Of a stretch of 58,976 nucleotides of DNA, positions 18,200 through 26,644 are shown piece after piece; within the stretch, counting starts at the first letter, position 1, and each line of letters opens with the position of its first letter. Made by a program: the position numbers and the translations under genes. The stretch covers positions 1 to 58,976 of the forward strand of contig JAHHHD010000032.1 of NCBI GenBank assembly GCA_019359505.1, in the 5' to 3' direction. The stretch is from Drouetiella hepatica Uher 2000/2452. GTDB taxonomy: Bacteria > Cyanobacteriota > Cyanobacteriia > Elainellales > Elainellaceae. The notes beneath the pieces are model-generated. The model searched no databases. It was not told the origin of the DNA and saw only the letters and a list, made by a program, of their open reading frames with translations.

Positions 18200-18245
18200 T
18201 GATTTTGATTGGGTGGGCTTTGCTCACCCAATCAAAATCATTACA
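18195..18245. repeat. Hairpin element, family E, copy 1
   Basis: Perfect 21-base arms (18195-18215 and 18225-18245). The outer arm GTAATGATTTT and the flank GGTAGTCTTCA (minus strand) are shared with 22242-22292. The right arm ends 27 bases before the stop codon of the minus-strand sensor gene, so it may serve as its terminator. Confidence 0.85.
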
Positions 18246-18272
18246 TGAAGACTACCGAATAATGTAGCCACG

Positions 18273-19625
18273 TCAAACAATGGCAGCGTTGAGAACTCTA
18301 GACATTTGCGCCACCTCAGCTTGAATAGCGTCTAAAAGGTGAGGCAATTCAGTTTTGAGAGATTCTAAGTCTTGCTGAGTCACAGAGTCTTGAATGAAGC
18401 GATCGGTTTCTGGATAACGTTGCTGATATTGTCTGAGCATCTCCAACAGCATATAGCTGTAATCAGTGACATGACTCAGATGATTACCCATAGAGTTAAA
18501 GAGAAGGCTAAACTCAGAGATAGCTTCAGCAACAGTGGGTTCAGGGCTGGGTCTCTTTTCAGTTTGAATGAGCTTGGTCTGGGTTTGGTGCAAATCTTCC
18601 AGGGTTTGCTGCAAAGACTGATTTTTTTCCTTAAGCTCCTGGGTGCGTTCCTGTACCTTTCTCTCTAGGATCTGGCTGTACACCTCCAATTGCTCATTGC
18701 TGTCTTTTTGGACTTCTAAGAGCTGCTGCACTTCTTGAATCAGGCGGTTGAGTGACGTGGCTAGAATGCCAATTTCATCTCGGCTAGTGACGGGTGCGCG
18801 TAGGTCAAAGTTGGCTTTTTCAGTCACTTGTTGAGCAACATAGGTCACTGCCTGGATAGGGCGGGCGATCGCCCGACTCATATAAAGCACCAAGAGAGTG
18901 GCGATCGCAGCCGATATCAATAGGCTGATGGTAATAATCTGCAATCTCAATTCTTCTGCTCTTTTCAGCTCAACCTTGGCTTGACTGTACTCCGCTGCCG
19001 TTACATCTACAAGGCTGGCAATATCATCCAGAAATTCATCCAATGTGAACACTTGAGGGCTGTGCATGAAACTGAACAGCCGCGATTGGGTGGCGCTGAT
19101 GGCAGTCGGAGATAAGTTTCTGGGATTGCTGTCTGCAAATAGAACTTCCGACTGGTTCAGGTAGTCATCAAAATCATTCTTTGTCAGCATCAATTGGTCA
19201 TAGGCCGCTTTTTCCGGGAGCGTATCTTTTAGCTGCCGCTGTGGGTTTCTAAAAGTTGCCTTAAAATCTATCCACTCATGGCGGACATCAGCAACAGCTT
19301 CCAGCAGCTGGGGATACTTTTCCTGCCACAGATTGGGTTGTCCCATGTAGAAAATCAGCTTATGCTGCTGAGTGCGAACCCGAAAAATACTGCTTTGTAA
19401 ACGGTAGACCTGGTAGAGTTCTTCAACGGCATCTATTTCCTCGTGAAGTGCGTCTTCATGGTAGCGATCGGCCACTATAAACCCCAGCGCAGTTCCCAGC
19501 ATGGCAGCACCGAGAACAAACGCGTATCCCAGGGTTAGCTTTTGTCCGACTTTTAGATCTCCCAACCAATTTCCCAGCCCACCCGAAGGCGGAAGCTGCG
19601 AATCACTCAAGAGGAAGTTGGCCAT
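18273..19625 (-). CDS. HAMP sensor protein with degenerate, ATPase-less kinase region
   Basis: 450 residues. TM1 lies at about 28-50, then an extracytoplasmic helical region of about 170 residues, TM2 at about 230-250, HAMP, then a coiled coil (about 300-350). The coiled coil leads into TKLIQTEK, the usual entry to cyanobacterial kinase domains. Where such kinases have a VAHEINNP H-box, this protein has VAEAISEFSLLFNS, so the phospho-accepting histidine is missing. The helix-2 region (YQQRYPE..LPHLLDAIQAEVAQMSRV) is still recognisable, but the ATPase domain is absent and the gene stops there. It may act as a non-catalytic partner of another sensor, or be a decaying gene. Three repeat elements lie immediately downstream. 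Confidence 0.8.
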   Translation of the reverse strand: MANFLLSDSQLPPSGGLGNWLGDLKVGQKLTLGYAFVLGAAMLGTALGFIVADRYHEDALHEEIDAVEELYQVYRLQSSIFRVRTQQHKLIFYMGQPNLWQEKYPQLLEAVADVRHEWIDFKATFRNPQRQLKDTLPEKAAYDQLMLTKNDFDDYLNQSEVLFADSNPRNLSPTAISATQSRLFSFMHSPQVFTLDEFLDDIASLVDVTAAEYSQAKVELKRAEELRLQIITISLLISAAIATLLVLYMSRAIARPIQAVTYVAQQVTEKANFDLRAPVTSRDEIGILATSLNRLIQEVQQLLEVQKDSNEQLEVYSQILERKVQERTQELKEKNQSLQQTLEDLHQTQTKLIQTEKRPSPEPTVAEAISEFSLLFNSMGNHLSHVTDYSYMLLEMLRQYQQRYPETDRFIQDSVTQQDLESLKTELPHLLDAIQAEVAQMSRVLNAAIV

Positions 19626-19821
19626 ACTATCTCCAGACAGTTATGAAAGCTGTAATTTATGAAAGCTGTAGTGGTTCAATCCTTCAATGGCAGAGGAGGA
19701 GGATGCAGCTTAGGATTTTATAATCTTTTATTCTCTCACAAGTTTCTTGGGGTAGCTGCCGCCATTTTGCTGATGACATCTGGGGTAGCGCGTGGGGGCT
19801 TAATCCGGCTTAGAATCTTGG

Positions 19822-20496
19822 TCAGGGTCGCAGACGATAGCCCATGCCCCGTACAGTTTCAATCAAATCACTGCCAAGCTTTTTGCGGAGATAGCCCACG
19901 TAAACATCCACGACGTTAGAACCTGGGTTGTAGTCATAGCCCCAAACGCGATCTAATAATTGTTCCCGGCTAAATACCTGTCCGGGTTGGCGAAAGAACA
20001 TTTCTGCCATCGTGAATTCACGAGCGGGCAGATCCACGTTACACCCGTTGACCGTGGCTCTCCGGGTTCGTAAGTTGAGCATTACTCCCCCGGCCTCCAA
20101 GATATGAATTTCTTCGATCTTTGCCTGCGTCGAATGCCGCAGTTGCACCCGCACCCTTGCCAGCAATTCTTCAAATCGAAAGGGTTTCGTGACATAGTCA
20201 TTGGCTCCGCCTTCTAGCCCTGCAACTTTGTCATAAATGTCGTCTCTAGCCGTGAGAATAATGATGGGCAAAGTTTGGCCCTGCTCACGCAAGTTTTCTA
20301 GAACCTCCAAACCATCTTTTTTGGGTAAGCCTAGGTCTAGAATCAGCAAATCGAATTGGTTGGCTTGAGCCAGATCCAGCGCCTCCAAGCCATCACTGGC
20401 AATCATGGTCGTAAACCCCCGCGATTTAAATCCCTTTTCGAGAAACACCGTAATGCGAGGATCATCTTCGGCGATGAGGATATGCGACATGGACAA
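19822..20496 (-). CDS. OmpR-family response regulator (system 2)
   Basis: 224 residues. Receiver with AEDDP, phospho-acceptor Asp at about residue 54 (LDLGLPKKDG), ILTARDD and the Lys in TKPFRFEE; then a winged helix with NVVDVYVGYLRKKLG and the tail IETVRGMGYRLRP. It overlaps the 3' end of the upstream kinase gene by 35 bases, indicating translational coupling. It is paralogous to the regulator at 9836-10501. It binds DNA as a phosphorylated dimer, as usual for the family. The adjacent intergenic region upstream of the kinase holds direct repeats that could be its sites (inference). Confidence 0.95.
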   Translation of the reverse strand: MSMSHILIAEDDPRITVFLEKGFKSRGFTTMIASDGLEALDLAQANQFDLLILDLGLPKKDGLEVLENLREQGQTLPIIILTARDDIYDKVAGLEGGANDYVTKPFRFEELLARVRVQLRHSTQAKIEEIHILEAGGVMLNLRTRRATVNGCNVDLPAREFTMAEMFFRQPGQVFSREQLLDRVWGYDYNPGSNVVDVYVGYLRKKLGSDLIETVRGMGYRLRP

Positions 20497-22129
20497 CAGC
20501 CTCCTGCGGCGGATCTAAGGGTAAAACAAGGGTAAACATTGAGCCGGAGCCGAGCTTGCTCCGCAACAGAACCTGTCCACTATGAGCTTCTGCGATCGCT
20601 TTCACAATGGACAGTCCTAAGCCGCAGCCCTCCAGACGCTGACGGCTATTGGCAGCGCGGGTAAATCGGTCAAAAATGCGCTTTTGGTCGGGTAGCGGTA
20701 TGCCTTCGCCTGTATCCCTGACCCAAAACCGAACTTTGCCTTTGGCAATCGTTGAGCCAATAGCGATCGTATCTTTCGCCTGAGTATGCTGGGCAGCATT
20801 TTGTGCCAAATTCATCAGGGCTTCTGTAATTCGCTCGCGATCGACCACAATTTGCCCGCGCGCAGTTTCATCCAGCTGCCAGTCGCGCCCTGCCAGCGCT
20901 TTGGCTTTGGTAAACAGCTCTTTCGTCAACTCTGCTGCATTCACTACAGTCAGATGCAGAAAATCGCTGCGCTCTGCTTTGGCTAACACAATCATGTCAT
21001 TCACCATGCGGCTCATGCGATCCAACTCGCCCATGACCAATGACAGCGTTGCCCGTTGCTCATCGGGATCATTTCCCATAAGCTCCAAGTTTCCCTGAAT
21101 GATAGTAATGGGAGTCCGCAATTCATGTCCAGCATCATTGACAAACTCTCGCTGCGTATCAAAGGCGGTCTCCAGGCGATCCATCATACTGTTAAAGGTG
21201 GCTGCCATTTCAGCGAGTTCTCCGCTCCCCTGCACGGGCAACCGCTTAGATAAGTCCGTTTCGCTAATCGTTTGAGCCGTTACCGTCATTATTCTTAGGG
21301 GAGCCAGCACATGACCTGCGGCTAACCAAGTTAGCACTAGAGAAATCGCAAATAGCGCCAGCGACACTTGGATAATCACGACCACCGCTTCCAGAATTTC
21401 TGCCCGCTCTCCTGCGGTGGTATGCGCGATTACAAGCACCCCTCGTGTCTGCCCATGCATCTGGACTGGCTCAAGCATATAAAGAATAGCGCCCGTCTCA
21501 AAACCTTTGGTTTCTGCGACTCCTTGAGACGGACGGGTCTGGCTGCCCCAATCCTGCATTAGGGTTGAGTCTCTGCTAAGGATTTGAGGGCGACCTCTGG
21601 GGCTAGATTTGAAAAATTTACCGTCCATAAATGTGATGAAAAACGTATCATCTACCGGGACGCGATAGCGCAGATATTGTTCAAAAAACTCCTCTAATTC
21701 TTCTTCTGATGCAGGCGGAATCATATGGCGAGTCTCAATGGGAAAGGATTCTTTGAGCCGCTCCAGATCCTCTGGATCATATTTTTCGGGGTTTTGTGGA
21801 AACGACTGACCTTGGGCAACCAACTCTCGAAATGTTTCCATTTCTTCTACCATGTTCTGGCGAACGCGCTCGTCCACCCGCTGAAACAGCAAATATCGGA
21901 ACGCCGGGATGCCCAGCAGAAAAATGAGTCCCAAAATGAGCAAATACCACTGAAGAATGCGTGTCCGGGTTTCTCCAAAAATATGCTGATAGCCGCGATC
22001 GAACGAGCCAATACCAGAAGAGGGAATACCAGGAGGAGATGGAGCGCGCTTAGAAACGAGGTTTTCCGCGAGGCTCCTACTCTGAGCTTTCAATGGCTTT
22101 ACCGATGATCTTTTCCCGCCTATATCCAT
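20462..22129 (-). CDS. Membrane sensor histidine kinase (system 2)
   Basis: 555 residues with the same order as the kinase at 8252: a Ser/Lys-rich cytoplasmic leader of about 55 residues, TM1 (WYLLILGLIFLLGIPAFRYLLF), an extracytoplasmic domain of about 160 residues with an acidic stretch (PPASEEELEEFFEQY), TM2, HAMP, an H-box AGHELRTP with His at about residue 335, N box NLAQNAAQHT, G1 DTGEGI and G2 GCGLGLSIV. It is complete and probably active. It is divergent from the pentapeptide-RTX gene at 23156 across about 1 kb, which makes that gene a candidate target. Start position is uncertain within the leader. Confidence 0.93.
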   Translation of the reverse strand: MDIGGKRSSVKPLKAQSRSLAENLVSKRAPSPPGIPSSGIGSFDRGYQHIFGETRTRILQWYLLILGLIFLLGIPAFRYLLFQRVDERVRQNMVEEMETFRELVAQGQSFPQNPEKYDPEDLERLKESFPIETRHMIPPASEEELEEFFEQYLRYRVPVDDTFFITFMDGKFFKSSPRGRPQILSRDSTLMQDWGSQTRPSQGVAETKGFETGAILYMLEPVQMHGQTRGVLVIAHTTAGERAEILEAVVVIIQVSLALFAISLVLTWLAAGHVLAPLRIMTVTAQTISETDLSKRLPVQGSGELAEMAATFNSMMDRLETAFDTQREFVNDAGHELRTPITIIQGNLELMGNDPDEQRATLSLVMGELDRMSRMVNDMIVLAKAERSDFLHLTVVNAAELTKELFTKAKALAGRDWQLDETARGQIVVDRERITEALMNLAQNAAQHTQAKDTIAIGSTIAKGKVRFWVRDTGEGIPLPDQKRIFDRFTRAANSRQRLEGCGLGLSIVKAIAEAHSGQVLLRSKLGSGSMFTLVLPLDPPQEAVVHVAYPHRRR

Positions 22130-22241
22130 ATGCTATATCCCTATATGTAGCAGTTCTAAATGGTTGGTGAGATGGGTTGCAAGGTGAGAGAGCCATAGTA
22201 TCTGCCTACCTTGCAATTCACTGATGGGTAGTCCTCAAAAT

Positions 22242-22292
22242 GTAATGATTTTTTGTGGTGTAGGCAAAGCTCACATTACAAAAAATCATTAC
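22242..22292. repeat. Hairpin element, family E, copy 2
   Basis: Perfect 15-base arms GTAATGATTTTTTGT (22242-22256) and its complement (22278-22292), with a weakly paired inner part. Flank GGTAGTCCTCA matches the family E copy at 18195-18245. It lies 113 bases upstream of the kinase start. Confidence 0.82.
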
Positions 22293-22507
22293 CTGTATGC
22301 CGCCCATCTATGATTACTATATGTAATTGCTATAGAAGTCCTCTACCACTTTCTATGCGAGGCTTTGTCGCAAAAATTAATAATTGGAATGAACAAGTAT
22401 AACCAGATGCCTCAGCTATTTCTCCAAGCACTTTACTACTCTATATCCTGCTCTGACTGCATTTCAAGAATGTATTCACTCATGGAGATTTCTAAAATAG
22501 GACTGAC

Positions 22508-22592
22508 GCCGCTTTGCGCGGGGTTAGTGTAGTTTCTTGGAAGCCGCGCTCCGCAAAACTTCTAAAATAACTGTGGCTCACGCAATTAGAAG
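22508..22592. repeat. Decayed family C element
   Basis: Resembles the element at 2738-2842: it keeps GCTTTGCGC, GAAGCCGCGCTCCGC, the right arm CTTCTAAAATAACTGTGG and CACGCAATTA. The arms no longer pair well, so it is an old copy. Confidence 0.65.
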
Positions 22593-22809
22593 TGTAAATG
22601 GTTGCTCTTACGAATGTATTCCAGTTGTTATCCCAGCGATAGAGTGGGTCGCTAGGTGTTGCCGTTGCCTCCGAAGGATGACGCTTCGTATCTCAACCCA
22701 GACTATTGGTGGAAGCCTCGTCGAGGGCGCTGCATATCAAACTTATATATCGATCTAATATCGATTAAGTAAGGCTGATAGTCATAAAGTCTGAGATTGA
22801 TGAGAATTC

Positions 22810-22917
22810 TCTTAGATTAAAGACACCCGTATTAGAGTTTTCTTAGATTTGTTGACAGGTAAATTCTGTCAGGATTAAATCACTATTGTTGACAGGAAAA
22901 GCCTGTCAGCCTAAATC
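22810..22917 (+). promoter_or_regulatory. Composite regulatory region: direct repeats and two tandem promoter/operator boxes
   Basis: Two direct repeats TCTTAGATT (22810-22818 and 22841-22849) are spaced 31 bases apart, about three helical turns. Just after them are two copies of the box also found at 15178: TTGACA 22852-22857 with TAAATC 22876-22881 (18-base spacer), and TTGACA 22889-22894 with TAAATC 22912-22917 (17-base spacer). Each has TGACAG-N7-CTGTCA embedded, and the boxes repeat every 36-37 bases. They lie 239 bases upstream of the gene at 23156 and in the region divergent from two-component system 2. Confidence 0.6.
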
Positions 22918-23155
22918 ACTGCCCCATTGAAACTGGTCTGTGTTTTAGAAAGTGTAATTAAGGGAATGAAAGCAGAGATTGAGTCGAGCTTAATTTCAGT
23001 TTTCAGATTAGAAAATTTCTTCAGGGAATGAGTTGTTTTTGATTGCGATCGCTGTTGTCGCACGGATTTTCTATGGAAGAAATGTGCAGATTTAGCGGCG
23101 ATCGACTTTAGGGCAGCTTTAGGGATGACACATGAATGCACTACCGGAGATTTAA

Positions 23156-24874
23156 ATGGTTGTACTAAATTATGAAGGTCAAAACCTCGTTGGGAATAGC
23201 TTTCGGGGTCGCAATCTTAACGGTTCTACATTCTTTAAAGCTAGGCTGGAAAACGTTCGCTTTGATCCTAATGGTCAAGGAGTTGCAACCCAGCTAAGAG
23301 GCACTAACTTTAGTGAATCGACTTGGATTAATGTTAATGCAACCAACGCTATCTTTGCCCCAAGCGGCAGCTTTGGCATCGCAAACTTTTTTAAGGCAAC
23401 TCTAGAGGGCGCTAACTTCACAGGGGCAAATCTGACGCAGGCAGACCTGTCATTTATCAATGCGAAGGCTATCAATTTCTCGAATGCCAATTTGACTAAT
23501 GCCAATTTACAGGAAGCTAATATCAATGGTGAGCAATCCGAGCCACCTAACTTTACGGGCGCTAACTTTACGGGCGCTAACCTGTTTAAGGCAAATCTCA
23601 AAAGTGCTGACTTTACTGGCGCAACGCTAGTCAATACCAGTTTTGAAGATGCCAACATTGAAAATGTGATCTTCGTCAATATCAACGCAACTGGAGCCAA
23701 TTTTCAACTGGCAAACTTCACGGATGCCACGCTGCAAAATGCAGTTTTTGACCTAGCCAACTTGAGTGGCGTCACCCTGACAGATAGCAGTCCGGCTGCT
23801 CCGGGTACTATCAGTGCTAGCAGCTATCGGGGAGCCAATCTCAGCGGGCTGCTTTCAGAAGATGTAAATTTCACCGGAGCAAACTTTAGCCCGTTTGTTG
23901 CCGCCGACGGCGCTGTTACCATCACGAACCTGACTGGAACTCAGCTAAATGATAGCGATGTCAGTGGCGCAAACTTTACCGAAGCCAATGCTGAAGGGGT
24001 GTCGATCAACGGGCTGGCGATCGGCGCTAACTTCACTAACGCCAATCTAAGAAACGCCGATTTATCTAAAGGAAACTTCGCCAGCGCCAACTTTTTTGGA
24101 GCCGATTTGACCGGGGCATTCGCTACAGATGCCATCGGTCTTTACATTGGTGATGCCACCGACAACGTCTTGAACAGCAGCGCTGATGCCAGCCCCAACG
24201 ACAACCTGTTTGGCAATGAGGGGAATGACACCCTGAGCGGCGGCGGTGGCAATGACTACCTGGATGGCGGTGCGGGGAGCGATCGCATGAACGGTGGGGG
24301 GGGCAATGACACTTATGTCCTCACAGCAGGTGATTTGATCATTGAAAATGCCAACGCAGGCACCGACACAGTTCGGGCTTCAGCTAACTATACCCTAGCT
24401 GCCAATCTAGAAAATTTGGTGCTGCTCGGTAACGTGTCAAACGGTACGGGCAACGGTTTGGACAACACGATCACAGGCAACGGTGCCAACAACACGCTCA
24501 ACGGCGCTGCGGGCAACGATGTCTTGGTGGGAGACGCAGGGAATGACACTTTAATTGGCGGCATCGGTAACGATACGCTCACGGGCGGAGTGGGTGTTGA
24601 CACAATTCGCTACAGCAGCGGTGACGGCAGCGATACCATTAATGGATTCACTCGCGGAGCTGGCGGAGACATCCTCTCCTTTACCGGAATTACCGCTATT
24701 GATGTTCGACCTGTCAACGGCAGCGCCCAATTCTATATTGGCGATGGGATTGCAGGTAACGCAGGTTTTGCCACAGGCGAGCTGTTACTCACCCTCTCCA
24801 ATACTCTCTTTGGATCAGGCAATGTAGCCGCAAATATTGATGCCGTTAACCGTCCAACTGTGCGGTTCTCATAG
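23156..24874 (+). CDS. Pentapeptide-repeat / RTX calcium-binding chimera, copy 2
   Basis: 572 residues, paralogous to the gene at 15838. Pentapeptide repeats span about residues 5-330 (YRGANLSG, FTGANFS, NANLRNADLSK). RTX nonapeptides follow at about 345-500 (GNEGNDTLSGGGGNDYLDGG), with one GTDTVRASANYTL insert, and the protein ends in a different C-terminal domain (GDILSFTGITAIDVRP..GNVAANIDAV). The RTX half is shorter than in copy 1 and the C-terminus is unrelated, so the N-terminal beta-helix is the conserved module. No signal peptide; expected type I secretion. Divergent from the kinase gene at 20462. Confidence 0.93.
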   Translation: MVVLNYEGQNLVGNSFRGRNLNGSTFFKARLENVRFDPNGQGVATQLRGTNFSESTWINVNATNAIFAPSGSFGIANFFKATLEGANFTGANLTQADLSFINAKAINFSNANLTNANLQEANINGEQSEPPNFTGANFTGANLFKANLKSADFTGATLVNTSFEDANIENVIFVNINATGANFQLANFTDATLQNAVFDLANLSGVTLTDSSPAAPGTISASSYRGANLSGLLSEDVNFTGANFSPFVAADGAVTITNLTGTQLNDSDVSGANFTEANAEGVSINGLAIGANFTNANLRNADLSKGNFASANFFGADLTGAFATDAIGLYIGDATDNVLNSSADASPNDNLFGNEGNDTLSGGGGNDYLDGGAGSDRMNGGGGNDTYVLTAGDLIIENANAGTDTVRASANYTLAANLENLVLLGNVSNGTGNGLDNTITGNGANNTLNGAAGNDVLVGDAGNDTLIGGIGNDTLTGGVGVDTIRYSSGDGSDTINGFTRGAGGDILSFTGITAIDVRPVNGSAQFYIGDGIAGNAGFATGELLLTLSNTLFGSGNVAANIDAVNRPTVRFS

Positions 24875-25034
24875 TCTTTTGGGATGGGGCTGCTGAGCGA
24901 TCGCACCCCCATTTCTTCGATACAGGCTTTCTAGATCCAGCCAAATAGCAATTGGTTTACGGCAGTGAATAGCCGTAGCACATCCGCGCAGGCTGGATAC
25001 GCCAAAAATTCATCTAATCATCAGGACTAAGAAC

Positions 25035-26303
25035 ATGGCAATTAGGAACGGCACTGAGCTAAACGATACGCTCAACGGCACCAATAACCTCGACACGCTA
25101 CGGGGCTTTGGTGGAGATGACATTCTCAATGGTTTAGGCAACAATGACCTGATTCTGGGCGGAGAAGGTGCTGATCAGCTGTATGGTGGGGCTGGCAATG
25201 ACAGGCTATTTGGTGAATTAGGCAGCGATACCCTGGACGGTGGTTTAGGGAATGACACCCTGGATGGTACAGGCGATGAAAGCGGTGACACCCTCCTGGG
25301 TGGAGTGGGCAATGATTTCCTCTTCGGCAGCACCGACGATGAGCTGCGGGGCGGAGAAGGCAACGACGTTCTGTTGGGTGAAGGGGAACTCTACGGCGAA
25401 ATAGGTTTAGATACGATCACAGGCAGCTTTTTTGAGGATGTTCTGGAAGGCGGTGGCGATAGTGATTTCCTGGATGGCAGCCTCGGCAATGACTTCCTCT
25501 TGGGTGATGACTCCCTCAGCGCCTTTGGCAATGACACGCTTCTAGGCGGCGATGGTAACGACACGCTGGAGGGCGATGCGGACAGCTTGAGCGGCGGCGG
25601 CAGCGACTCGCTCTTGGGTGAATCTGGCGATGATCAGCTCTTCGGCTTTGCAGGCAACGACATCCTTGACGGCGGCGATGGGTTTGACACCCTGGAGGGC
25701 GGCGATGGCAACGACATCCTCGGAGGCGGATTAGACTCTAATCTACTTTTGGGTGGTTTGGGCTTGGACACGATCACGGGTGGTTTGGATGCCGACACGA
25801 TCGAAGGACAAGAAGGGGCTGACAGCCTCTTGGGTGGAGGTGGCAACGATACCCTATATGGCGACGGTGACGGCATCGATACGCTGTCTGGCAACGACTA
25901 CCTCAATGGTCAAGATGGCGATGACGAGCTTGATGGCGGTGCTGGAGTCGATAACATTTTGGGCGGGAACGGCAGCGATACCCTATACGGCGGCGATGAC
26001 CTGACCAACCAAACCCAACGTGACACCCTGACAGGCGGTGGCGGGGTTGACTACTTTGTCCTGGAAGATTCTGGCTTGGCTGGGCAAAATGGCGACTTCA
26101 TCAGCGCCTTCCAGAATAATGTGGACTTTCTGCAAACGGGGTACAGCTTTGAAGCGCTCACGGTCAGCCGCATTAATCTCAACATTGGTGGAGTGTCAAC
26201 AGGCAGCACCCGCGTTAGCGTCACGGCAACAGGCGAAGAATTAGCGGTTTTGGCTGCGGTTCTTCCCGGACAAATTAACGCCGCAGACTTTGTACCTCTC
26301 TGA
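25035..26303 (+). CDS. RTX calcium-binding protein, copy 3
   Basis: 422 residues made almost wholly of RTX nonapeptides (GGxGNDxLxG) from about residue 15 to 330, preceded by MAIRNGTELNDTLNGT and followed by a C-terminal region DYFVLEDSG..GDFISAFQNNVDFLQTGYSF that ends in AADFVPL. No pentapeptide part. Each nonapeptide turn binds calcium outside the cell, giving a parallel beta-roll. It follows copy 2 by 160 bases on the same strand and is closely related to the gene at 26645, indicating tandem duplication. Substrate of an unlinked type I exporter, by family rule. Confidence 0.92.
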   Translation: MAIRNGTELNDTLNGTNNLDTLRGFGGDDILNGLGNNDLILGGEGADQLYGGAGNDRLFGELGSDTLDGGLGNDTLDGTGDESGDTLLGGVGNDFLFGSTDDELRGGEGNDVLLGEGELYGEIGLDTITGSFFEDVLEGGGDSDFLDGSLGNDFLLGDDSLSAFGNDTLLGGDGNDTLEGDADSLSGGGSDSLLGESGDDQLFGFAGNDILDGGDGFDTLEGGDGNDILGGGLDSNLLLGGLGLDTITGGLDADTIEGQEGADSLLGGGGNDTLYGDGDGIDTLSGNDYLNGQDGDDELDGGAGVDNILGGNGSDTLYGGDDLTNQTQRDTLTGGGGVDYFVLEDSGLAGQNGDFISAFQNNVDFLQTGYSFEALTVSRINLNIGGVSTGSTRVSVTATGEELAVLAAVLPGQINAADFVPL

Positions 26304-26644
26304 TTCTAAAGTCATTCGCATGGCGATCGCCCTCTCTTCCATGAAAAAAGCAGATTAATGCACAGCGATCGCCATCCCTTAGCAATCAATTTAGCCTCTA
26401 AATGAAGTGAATCGAGTTTGTTTTTCAGAGAGACAAAATGTTTAGACATTGGCTGGTAGTAATTTCGTCAGGATATCTTCCTAGACTGCTCATCTTTAAT
26501 GTTCTTTCCCTCTTCTAAAGATACGGAGAGGGGGACAACAAGATGAACAGATGAAAGATAAAAATGCTTTAGATGAGGAGATGCATCTATCATCCTCAGT
26601 TTCTAGGCAAACCACATCAATTTAGTAAAGCACTGAGGTAAATC
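26304..26644. other. Spacer between tandem RTX genes
   Basis: 341 bases with no gene and no long hairpin. Two HIP1-type GATCGC sites lie near the start. A purine-rich stretch (GGAGAGGGGGACAACAAGATG) near 26527 and a weak GAGGTAAATC before the ATG at 26645 are the only notable parts. A separate promoter for the fourth RTX gene is possible but not visible as a clear box. Confidence 0.5.

Noticed and set aside
22537-22758. Small frame across the decayed family C element
   Set aside because: Its start and first part are repeat sequence; the remainder shows no family features.
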